NCBI GenBank assembly: GCA_019693395.1
Contig: JAAMXP010002307.1
Coordinates: 1 to 25,122, forward strand
Direction: 5' to 3'
Source: Ettlia oleoabundans
Taxonomy: Eukaryota > Chlorophyta > Chlorophyceae > Chlamydomonadales
DNA: 25,122 nucleotides
Numbering within the stretch: position 1 is the first letter of the stretch; each line of letters begins with the position of its first letter. The notes beneath the pieces were generated by a model. The model saw nothing but the letters and a program-made list of their open reading frames with translations. It had not been told where the DNA came from and made no database searches. The translations under genes were made by a program, and so were the position numbers. Positions 9,149 through 19,500 of this stretch are shown here, piece by piece.

Positions 9149-12100
9149 ATGCCAGACCTGCTCTTGTGGTGCATGTACGCCTTCCTCGGTGCACTGGCTG
9201 CGACAGGGGCGACCCTGTTTGTCTATGGGCTGAACCTGCACAATCGTCGGCTGCTTCGCCACATCCCAGGCCCCAGGCCCGGGTGGCTGTTGGGTGCGCC
9301 GCCAATTGAACTTTCTACCGATGGCCTGGGTGTACAAAGTATAACCGCTATACTGGTGGCCTGGGTGTACAAAGTATAACCGCTATACTGGATGGCTGGC
9401 ATGGAAACAGCTTGGTGCAGGCTGCAGTTTGCGAGCCTTGGCTGATCCGTCAACTGATTGTACCTGGCTCTCCCGGTACACCCTGTTCCCCCGTTTCGCG
9501 GAATGTGCAGGCAACGTGCTGCAGATGGGGCCTCAAGGCAAATCGCATGATGCCCTTCTGAGCTGGTCCCAGCAGTATGGGCCTGTGTTCCGCTACTTCC
9601 TAGGCCGCCGCGCTTGCGTGGTACTCACAGGTGCAGCTGGCGCCAGCTGCAGCTCGCCACGCCGCCGACTCGATCGCCACTTTGGAGTGCTGGAGTTTAG
9701 TGAGTTCCATGTGTATGAAGTGGTTTCTAAGATAATCATCGAAAGCAATTGTGCGCTGCAGATCCTGAGCTTGTGCGTCAAGTGAGCGTCAAAAGGTTCA
9801 TAGACTACCATGATCGCCCTCAGGTGGCCGCACATGCCCTGGTTTGAGTGATACTAGTCGGACACAGATTTTGGCCGGGTGGCTCATGTTGATGCAGCAC
9901 TGCTGATAGCTGGATCGAGAGTTTTTTGAACTTCTAATGGATTTGTGGGTAATGTGCCCGGGGTTCAAGTTGCATTGCTTGTGGTTTGGGTTTGTTTGTG
10001 ATCTCTGCCGCAGCCGGCGCTGGAGAATGGGACTCCGGCCGACAACCTGTTCCAAAACACTGGCATCCTGTTCGCCAGGTACTGGCTTTCCTAACTTAGA
10101 AATGGCTCAAATGCAAAATTTTAAGGGTCTTCGGACTCATTCCCTCGCCCCTTCACCATTGCTGGCACATGTTTGGCTGTCTTTTTGTGCAGGGGCAAGC
10201 GCTGGCTAGGCATCCGCACCGCGTGTGAGCCGCTGTTCCACAGCGCTGCACTGGCCAGCTATGCACCCATGATGAACAATGCGACAGGCAAGCTGCTGGA
10301 GAAGCTGCAGGCGGCGGCTGGCACCGATACAGGTGTGTAGAACACTTGATCGAAAGCAAGCTTCTACTTGTGTTGATCGGGCTGCTCCACCTACAGGTCT
10401 ACTGCGTCCTCCACCCTTACAATGCTTGGCCCTGCCATGCGGTGTGCTGGCCGGCCCGCTACCTGTACCCACTTGCCTGCAGGAGTGTGCGTTTCTGAAC
10501 TGCTCAAAGCGCTGTCAATCGACATTATAGGCGATACTGTCTTCGGGTAAGGTGCCCCATTTGTGAGCACCCGCTTTTCTTGCACCGTTGCTTACTCTGT
10601 GCATGCATGTTTGGCTCTACTCAGGCACATATCTGCTGCTTGCAACGATCGGCTGCCCTGGGCGTTAGGGAGCTGTGGCGCGACTGCACATTTGTCACAC
10701 TGCACCCCTGCTTTGCTGCACTCTTGGCCATGGCACTCCGGCCAGGCCCTGCTGTTGCTGCTAGCCACGGCTATCGTCCTACCTCCTGGGCTGCCGCTCA
10801 CACTGCCTCTCTCACATCAGCAGTGCCTTCATTGCACCCTTGGCACTTCAGAGTGAAATTTGTCCGTGACGCATTTTGTGTGGGGCTTGTCCGCACTGGC
10901 AGCACACGACAATGCCTTGCTGGCATCCTTGGCGATGCAGTGTGGGGTTTGGAGCACAGGAGGAGGGTGGAAACCGGCGCTTGTTGGAGGCAGCTGAGGC
11001 CATGTTTGCGCCCATGGGGGGCCTGCCTTTCTGGGCTGCGATCCTCATGCTGGCTGTGCCTGAACTGACGTGAGCTGCCGTGCCTGCTGTGCCTGTTGCG
11101 CCTGCTTGGCTATTCCGAGGCTATACCTCTTGGCAACACACTGCCACTTACTGTCGTGCCTGCTGCGACTGCTGTGCCTGTTGGTTCCTTTGCTATGTTA
11201 ACAAACAGCTGCACTGCCTTTTTTAGTCTAAGTAAGCACCCAACTTCTGTTGGCTGGTCGGATCGGTACAGTTGCATGTGCGCAGCAATACATGAGTTCT
11301 TGTCGGCATCGGCAGGAGCTTTTTTTTTCATGCAGCACTACAGCTGGTGTTCGGTTATAGTACCACGCGCCAGCTGCCCCGACTTGTACTGCCTGCAGGA
11401 GCGCATGGTACCACCTGGCATTGCTTGTTTCTCCTAAGAGCATCAACCAGACGATTGCTGGTGAGACTGTTGTGCGGTTGTTTGCAACATAGAAAGGGCT
11501 AGTAGTGTTGTACTGCTGCTGTGCTGCTGCTGTGCTGCTGCTGTGCTGCTGCTGTGCTGCTGCTGTGCTGCTGCTGTGCTGCTGTTGTGCTGCTGATGTA
11601 CTGCTGATGTACTGCTGATGTACTGCTGCCACGATACTGCAGATAGGCGGTACCTGTGGGGAACCTCACAAGCGCTGCTCGACAGTGCCCGCAAGCATGC
11701 GGCAGCAGAGAAGGCTGAGGCGACAGCAGAAGGAAAGAGGCAGCTGCCGCCTGCTGCCAAGGCTGGAGTGAAACCGAGTGAGGATCCATTGTCAGGCAAA
11801 GCTCAGTTCTCGGCGGCATTCGAGCAGGCATACAAGACCTTTGCGGCACGAACACCCCCCCAGAGCAGCATCGTCAGCAGGCTGAAGTGAGCGCTGGGAA
11901 CAGCAGCTGCCAAGCAACTGCCACCCTGCCTTTTCTGTCTGCCCCCGCCCTGGCATCGTCTGTGTGAGAGTCGAATGCCTGATCCATTGACCTCTCAATG
12001 CATTCATGCGACTTCTCAGCACACACTTGGTGGGTACCTACCATCTCAACGGCTGGCTCAATTTCATAGAGTGGTGGCTTCGAGAGTGAAGAGGGTCTTC

Positions 12101-15018
12101 TGGGTGGTATGACATGTCACCATTCAATGAGCCAACAATCACTGTTGTCTGGGTGCAGGGCAGCTGTGAACAAGCAGACGGGAGAGCTTTTATCCGACGT
12201 GGAAATTTGCTCGCAGGCAGGCATTGTACCGCATTCACCTGCCCCTTGCATGCTGCTGTTCCTGTTTTATTGGGTTACAGTTGCAAGCTGAGCATATGGA
12301 CGTAGACAATCAAGATGCATGCTTGTGTAGTATATGACAGCATGGTACAGAACATGCATAGTCGCTTTCAACAAAACAAACCATTTCGTACAGTGTTGGC
12401 CAATTCCTAGTCTCACAGTTTAAGTGGTGCTTTTGGGTGCAGCTCTTCACCTTCCTGCTGGCTGGCTACGAAACCACGAGCCTGGCGCTCTCCTATGCCC
12501 TCTACCTTTTGGCCAAGCACCCGCAGCACCAGCAGAAAATAATGCAGGCACGTGTTGCTGCATTAGAAACTTGTGTATTGCCGAAACGGAAGTGGTTGCT
12601 CCCGTGGGGTTGGGGCGAGGAAAAGCCGCAGGGCAAGGGTTCGCTCAAGCTGGGGGTTGGACGGCGGCATTGTTTGCCGGCTATTACGCTGCCGACCTAC
12701 CATCGCCCTACATATATAGTGTCATGCCGCTGGCACCAACACGTGCCAGCAAGCTGAGGGCCACTAATGCCGTTCCAAACATGCACGTGCTGCTCAGTCA
12801 GATCGAGGTTGTTAAGGTATACGCTTGACTTACCTGGACTGCTTCCACAAAGCATCTGCCGCAGGAGGTAAATGCTCGTACTTGGGCTTCTTCTCAACCT
12901 TTGTCGTGCAGGAGGTAGATGCTCTGGGGGATCGTGAGCTGACATACGATGACCTGGCCCAACTGCACTACACAGGTTCTTTCTTTGTTCCTGCACTGAT
13001 TCTTTACGGGCCCTTTTATGCTCATGTGGCGTTATTCTTCTTGGTCCCACCCCCACGGTGTCGATTCCATATGCATGTTCACATGTGTTCAAGTTGTGTC
13101 AAGACACCCTTGTGGTGTTGGCCTCAGCCCAGTGTTCTGGCTGCAGTCCCAGTGTCGTTGTTTTTGCGTGCCCGTCTGCAGAGGCTGTGTTCCACGAGAG
13201 CATGCGTCTGTACCCGCCCATCTCCTCGCTGTTGGCCCTGGTGAGATCAGGGGTGGGCAGGCACTTGCAAGGAGGTAGTGCGTTGCCCACAATTGCTGCA
13301 CCCTATGTGGAACAGAAGAATGGTGCCCCGCTTTTGTTCGGAAGCTGGCACATCATGCGCCCTGGTGATCCTGCTTACCCTGCTAGCTTCCACAACCCAC
13401 GCGGGTGTAGTTTTCTCAAACGTGTACGCAGTCTTGCTTGCTTTCTTCTTTTCAAATGATCCTGCTTACAAGTCGAGCCAAGGGGGGTCACCTGCCTTCT
13501 GCAGGTGGCATGGCACCTGGCACCTGGCCCCACCTGAATATTTCTTGTCTTTTGCAGGCTAGGGTGCCGCGGGATGAAGGTGTGGATCTCGTGTTGAGTG
13601 GCAACAACGCCAGCAGCAACAGCGTTGGCTCGACTCCTGCACCCTCAACCATACACCTACCAGGTAAAGAGGGATGTGCCAGTCGTACTTGCATTCTAGT
13701 TACAATCCCAAGGAAGCTTGCGAGAAGGGTGCATTGAAGGCCAGCTGAGTCTGTACCCCTCTGCCCTCTGAAGCGTGGTTGAGAGTGCCCCAACAACTGT
13801 GCTGAGCTGGATACTACGGCAATACCTTCTCTCAGGACGTCCTGCCGTTTTTAGTGCTTGGCGCCGCCCTGCCTTGATTGCAAGGCACTTTGTTTCGCAC
13901 CATCCACATGCAGGAGGCTCCCGAATCATGTTCAACATTTGGGCCCTGCATCGCGACCCGCGCTACTGGGAGCAGCCTGAGGAGTTTAGGTAAGTAGGCA
14001 AGAGGGGCATAGTGTTGCATGTTACTCCGGTTGTTGTGCTGCTGCCTCCCATGCGCATGTTCAACCCGTACCTGCGGCTGCCCTGTTGTCATCCTCAAAA
14101 CGGCATTGGGAAGAGAGATTGCAGCAGCGGCAGTTGTGCGGTATGTTGCTTTGTTGCATCTCTGCTCAGCTTCCTTTTACTATCCCAACGGGCTTCCTGC
14201 ATCACTCTGCAGACCGAAGCGCTTCCTGCCGGGGTCTGAGGAAGCAACCCGCCACCCTGGAGCCTACTTTCCTTTTGGGCTGGGGCCACGCCGATGCGTT
14301 GGCTGGCGGTGAGGCAGCTGTTTGGTAGCTGGGCCGACTATCAAATGTCGGTTAGGGGTCGCTTGTGCCCAGCCTTGCTGTTGCAAGCAGTGACTCTCGC
14401 CGCTTGCCTGCACCCATGGTTTCTTGTTGCATTCTCAACATGAGGGATCTGATCAGGAATGGTCGGGGGGCAGGTGAACGCAGGGGTGAACCCAACCCAG
14501 TGTTTACGATCCAGTGCTTGCCAAGTCCAATCCTGCTGGCAAATCCTTCCAGCCATTGGCATTGCCTCCAGCACTGTAATCCCCTTTTTGCTGCGCATGC
14601 CCTGTAGGTTTGCTTTAGAGGAGGGCGTGCTCTGCCTGGCCCGCATCTTCCGCCGCTTTGAGCTGCGCCTTGATCCCGAGCACCATACCGGACCGCTGGA
14701 ACCTCAGCTGCGTACCAGTGAGTTGTTTCTGTGTCGGAGCATGGTGGAGGTGGTGGTGTGGTGGTAGTGGTTGCATGTGTGTAGCGTGGTTAAGGTGGGT
14801 TTTTTGGGCAGTGGAACGCGGATGGGCGAGGTGGGCACAGTCTTGGCCGCCCCAGAGCATTCAAGAACTGCATGGTACGGGCAGGACAGAAGGACGGCGG
14901 ACATCGCTTGATACGGCGGCATCGGGCTGAGCTTGCAGCGCTGACGCTTGGGTGCCTTGCAGGTGTGACGTTGTTTCCAGAGGGCGGCATCTGGGTGAGG
15001 GTTCACAACAGGTCCTGA
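9149..15018 (+). CDS. Cytochrome P450, tandem copy A (CYP3/CYP5/CYP711-like)
   Basis: Eighteen exons: 9149-9293, 9511-9630, 9762-9823, 10014-10078, 10193-10332, 10483-10546, 10941-11069, 11399-11460, 11643-11886, 12159-12216, 12443-12547, 12912-12975, 13182-13240, 13558-13663, 13914-13989, 14213-14308, 14608-14717 and 14963-15018. They sum to 1761 bases, encoding 586 residues with every phase matched. Landmarks: a hydrophobic ER anchor at about 5-27, the hinge IPGPRP from 39, the I-helix AGYETT at 370-375, ExxR as ESMR at 425-428, HRDPRYW, PKRF at 501-504, and the heme loop FGLGPRRCVG with Cys528. The I-helix to heme region follows the CYP3A pattern with few gaps. It is expected to be an ER monooxygenase fed by a P450 reductase; its substrate is unknown. 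A Ser/Asn-rich insert lies at 452-470. No internal stop or frameshift was found. Confidence 0.93.
9322..9391 (+). repeat. Perfect 35-bp tandem duplication in intron 1 of P450 copy A
   Basis: Identical units at 9322-9356 and 9357-9391. Each unit contains AGTATA and TATACT arms around a 5-base loop, so two small hairpins stand in series. Identity of the units suggests a recent duplication. Confidence 0.9.
11510..11630 (+). repeat. 11-bp minisatellite, exactly 11 units, intron 8 of P450 copy A
   Basis: The unit is GTGCTGCTGCT. The first and last three units have GTAC in place of GTGC, and later units end in GAT or GCC. The array is 121 bases long and stops 12 bases before exon 9. The late units contain CTGAT, which fits the YTRAY branch-point form, so branch-point candidates are repeated. 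Because the unit is not a multiple of three, it is unlikely to be coding. Confidence 0.95.
12217..12442 (+). other. GC-AG intron 10 of P450 copy A, before the I-helix exon
   Basis: The exon ends CAG and the intron begins GCAGGC; the acceptor is GGGTGCAG at 12435-12442. The junction gives EICSQ-LFTFLLAGYE, the same length as the CYP3 pattern. The paralogue has CAG|GCAAGA at the same place. A GT nine bases downstream would add three in-frame residues and is not seen in the paralogue. Confidence 0.75.
12548..12911 (+). other. GC-AG intron 11 of P450 copy A, after the I-helix exon
   Basis: The exon ends ATGCAG and the intron begins GCACGT; the acceptor is GTCGTGCAG. The next exon starts GAG in phase 0, matching the paralogue. 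A GT four bases downstream exists but would shift the frame. Confidence 0.75.
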
Positions 15019-15534
15019 ACAAGCGGCGGGTTACATCCAAACCGGAAGGCGAACAGCAGACAGTTTTTTGCGTTGCTTCTGCTTTGCTATGTATAGCACA
15101 TTTATAGCAAGATCGCTATACAGCGCATCCCTGAGTATGATAGAATTAGTTGTAAAGCTACGTTACATCACCTTGACTGCTTGCGCAACGCCGCCGCCGC
15201 CACTGTTGAGGACGCCATCCCAGGTCGGAGAGAGGCAGGCATGCTTGGCATTTCTGCTCATATCTGCAGTCGCCATCTTCCTGTTCAACCGATTTGTTGA
15301 GCTCTGCCTTCACTTGAGTCAAGGCTGAAAGTTGCGTCATCACACGCGAGGTGACAGTGCCAACGTGGCTGCCAGCCTGGCAGGGTGGTAACCTAGTCAC
15401 GGCGTTTCGTAGAAAGCAGCTCTGTGGTCGTCCGCGCATGCTGCTTGGCAGGGTCGTTTGCAGCGTTCTGGACGACCTCAGCCTGTCACATATTGGTCCA
15501 GCCCTCACCTGAAGCTGGCCTAAAGGCTGACAGA
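15019..15534 (+). promoter_or_regulatory. Spacer between P450 copies: 3' end of A and promoter of B
   Basis: These 516 bases hold no supportable gene. The first part should be the 3' UTR of copy A. An AT-richer patch at about 15085-15150 contains TATA-like strings (TTTATAGC), but about 420 bases before the copy B ATG, so core-promoter use is doubtful. I could see no clear similarity to the region upstream of copy A, so the copies probably differ in promoter. Confidence 0.45.
15151..15155 (+). terminator. Candidate TGTAA poly(A) signal of P450 copy A
   Basis: TGTAA stands 133 bases after the copy A stop codon, in the right strand and range for a chlorophyte poly(A) signal. A five-base motif alone is weak evidence. 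Confidence 0.4.
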
Positions 15535-16480
15535 ATGCTGTGGTGCATTCTATACGTTGCCAAGGCGGCTCTCCTTCTGGCAGCCGTGGTGTTTCTGTAC
15601 GGCTTGAACCTGCGCAACCGCTGGCGGCTGCGCCACATCCCAGGACCGCCGCCAGTTTGGTTAATAGGTGGGCAGGCCGAGCGGCAGCACTGCAGTTCTG
15701 GCTTGAGTGATTCTCTCACAACCTGTTGCACATATTTGACTGGTGCTGACATGGTTTATCAGCAGCACAACATGTCTTGATCTTACCATCTCAGCGCTTT
15801 TCAGGTGAGCCTGGTGCAGTGGAATCAAAGTAAGCCTGGTGCTGCGGAATCACTTGACCGCCCACCACACTTGACCAGCAAAACGACCTGCACTCTCCCA
15901 CTCTTCTTCTTCCTGCAGGCAATGTGCTGCAGCTAGGGCGCCGGGGCAAGGCGCATGAGGGACTGCTGCGGTGGTCGAAGCAGTACGGCCCCATCTTTCG
16001 GTACTTCCTGGGCCGCCGCGCCTGCATCGTGCTGACAGGTGGGCGTACGTCACAAATACGTAATGCCTGCTCGCTTCACATGGGCCTAACAGACAGACAA
16101 CACGAACTTGTTTCTTTGCCAGCTCCCCAGCTGCTTCTTGGCTCGATTCCCTAACGCAACAGGACTTGGGATACAAATGCTTGCAGACACTCTGCTCTGC
16201 CGCCGCTGTGACTTTGGGTCACCAGGGAATCCCTTGAACTGTAATGTGGTTTAGATGGTTTGCTTGAAATTCCAACCCCAACACCCTCGGGCAAGCATTA
16301 GCAGTGCAATACTCATCAGTGCTGACCAGTCTGCATCCATTGTCCTGCTCAGATCCCGACCTCGTGCGCCAGGTGTGCGTCAAGCGCTTCATTGATTACC
16401 ACGATCGAGCACAGGTGAATGCTGGGAACACGGTGTTTTCGTTTATCCGAAACACCACCACCACCACCCCCCTCCCCAAA

Positions 16481-16549
<69 letters not shown>

Positions 16550-19500
16550 AAGAAAAAACAATAAAAAAATACCGGAGGCATCGCAAGATACAAGAACATG
16601 TTTGGCATGCATGAGCGCTGTTCCAAGCATTGATCTGACATTGGCTCATGTGCCGTTCATCATCAGTTTTTGCACCGGTCTCCCTGCTGCTAGGCAGGGT
16701 TACAACTGCTGTCTGCACTTTTGCGCCTCCTTTTTGAACTGCAACTTGCAGCCACCGCTGGAGACTGGGGGTGCCGGCGACACTCGGTTCCTGAACACAG
16801 GCATCCTGTTTGCAAAGTAGGTGGCTCCACTGCTTGAGGTGCACCGCTGCGTATTAAGGACTATAGGTGTACCTGTGGGTGGGTGTGATTGTAGATGTGG
16901 GTGTGGGTGACGTGCATATAATACCTCCAGTCATCACTCTCGAGGCGAGGGGCTTCCTACATCGCCCTGCCAGAGCCTCTTGCAATCGCCTGCTCAAGTA
17001 CTGCCTTTTCAGGGGCAAGCATTGGCTGGGCATCCGCACCGCTTGTGAGCCGCTGTTCCATAGCGCTGCACTGGCCAGCTACGCGCCCATGATGAACAAT
17101 GCAACAGGGAAACTGCTGGAGAAGCTGCAGGCGGCGGCTGGCAACGACACAGGTGTGTGCACCCAAAGGACTGCAACAAACCCTCCTCTTATTCTGCCTG
17201 TCTGTGTTGAATTGTTGGCGTTCAAACCCCACTTTTTGAAACGCCTGCAAGCGGCTAATCTTGTGGTATGGCTACTGCCTGCTGCCTGCCTGCTGGCTGC
17301 CGCCCGAGTGATCTTTGAAGCCTCAGGGTGGACACTCAGGGTGCACTGTGAATAGCCTGTAGACAGCTTATTCCAACTCTATCTGTCTGCCTGACGCCCT
17401 GTTGCCTGTATGCCTGAGTGCTCTCCCTCCTGCCTGCAGGCGTCTGTGTGTCTGAAATGCTGAAGGCAATGTCAATTGACATCATCGGGAACACAGCTTT
17501 TGGGTGTGTATGCTGTGCTGTGCGACGCTGTGCTGTGCTATGCCTCAATAAGCTGTGCTGAGCTTGTCATGCCGTGCCGTGCCGTGCCGCGCTGTGCTGT
17601 GCTGTGGATTGCCGTGCTGTGCTGTACGGCGCCGTTCTCACCCCACCGAGGTAGACGGCATGGCTAGTTTGGAGGGCAGCCTGCCTCCATCAGCAACAGC
17701 CAGCTCTTTATTGTCGGTTGCAGTGGCGTAGTGTGCTGCAAAACTTCACACGTTTGTGGCAAACAGTGCCAATTGCGGTCGCCCAGTATGCTACCAGCTC
17801 CACTCGAATATGATCCCATCTAGTGCAGCGTGGATTTTGGAGCGCAGTCGGAGGGCAGCAAGAGCCAGCTGGTGAAAGCAGCAGACACAACTTTCGCCCC
17901 CCTGGGCGGCCTGCCCTTGTGGGCGGCAGTCCTCATGCTATCAGTGCCAGAGCTTAGGCAAGCTGCTGCGCCTGCTGTGCGGCCTGCTGCGCTGCCTGCT
18001 GCGGCTGCTGTGCCGCCCGCTGTGCCTGTTGTGATGCCTCTGCGCTTCTTTCTTCTCTGCTGCCATTTTGATGCACAGCTGTGTTGTGTCGAGACAGGTA
18101 TGCTGCTTGAAACGATCGCTTGCATGCCACGAGTCTGGCAGGTTCCATTGTGCTGTATCAATCAGCAGCAAGTGCATGCTGCTCACGAAGCTGCAGGTAT
18201 ACCTTGACTCGTTTCCGTGGACCAAATTACTGCCGCGGCAGCAGCATCCGTGCGCAAACCCGGGAAGTGTGTTGTACTGCTTGCAGGGGCTTGTGGTACC
18301 GTCTGGCAATGATGTTCTCTCCCCACAAGATCAATCAGATTGTCTCAGGTGGGGCAGCTTACTCAACTAAGTTTTTTGAACTTTTTTTTCGACTACATTG
18401 TTTGGGACAACTCAATCCTCTGCCCGGGGCACTGTGGTGCTGCGGGGCGTTGTGCCACCCTATGCTGCCCAAACACTAAGTTCACGTGCCGCTCGTCCCT
18501 CCTCATGAGCTAGGGCTTGGTACTGACGCCCGCATTGCAACGCTGCAGACCGGAGCTATGTGTGGGGAGCCTCGCAAGCCCTGCTGGACAGCGCTCGCAA
18601 GCATATGGCGGAGGAAGGGGAGGAGGCACTAGCACCAGGACAAGCACAGGAACCAGCGGGGCCTGCTTCTGCAGGGAGCGGTCCAACTGCGCTTGCGACA
18701 GAGGACCCAAATGCAACAGCAGCCAACCAGTCGGCAGCTTACAAGCAGGCGTACAAAGCCTTTGCCGCTCAAGTGCCGCCCAGGAGCAGCATCGTCAACC
18801 GCCTCAAGTGAGTTTGGTGGTGCTTGCTTGCGCCTGTTTACTCAGTCCAGTCACAGGAGCGATGCTTGCTTGGTTTTGTTTGCTCACTGACATGGTTTTT
18901 TGAGAGGCTTTGACGTGCTGCCCACTTGCCAGCGCCACACAAGTTGTTCACATAGGCTCTTTGCAACGATCCTCAGCCCGTCGCATGCACCATGCGAAAT
19001 TTAACACAACTTTGAAGTTCCAAGGCCGCTGATGCTCAGCTAAGGTGGCGGTTTGGTTGGCTTCAGCTTAGTTGTGCTGTGCCCCGCGCAGGAATGCTGT
19101 GAACAAACAGTCAGGGCAACCCCTCTCAGATCTGGACATCTGCGCCCAGGCAAGATCTAACAACACTGGTTAAGAGCCTGTCAAGCAAACAAGCATGTCA
19201 CACGCTAACGATTGGCATCAATCATGCTGCCGTGTATTTATGGTGCCAGGGCAAAAAAGCGCCAGCCCAGCAGTTCTAAATCCGACCTAGCAACACACCC
19301 TTCAAATAGGGCTTCAACCTGCATAGTGTTCAAAAAAATTAATCTGGCTTGCCATCTCTCATCCTATCGCTGCCCCTTTTCAAGGGTGCTGCAGCTCTTC
19401 ACCTTCCTGCTGGCTGGCTACGAAACCACGAGCCTGGCGCTCTCCTATTCCCTCTACCTGCTCGCCAACCACCCGCAGCACCAGCAGCGAATCATGCAGG

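Noticed and set aside
11228..11855. Minus-strand Gln/Ser-rich open frames around the minisatellite
   Set aside because: They are translations of the 11-bp repeat in each frame, antisense to P450 copy A, and have no non-repeat support.
16304..16564. Open frame ending in a long poly-Lys stretch
   Set aside because: The Lys codons are the intronic poly(A) tract. The true coding part is only exon 3 (16353-16414).
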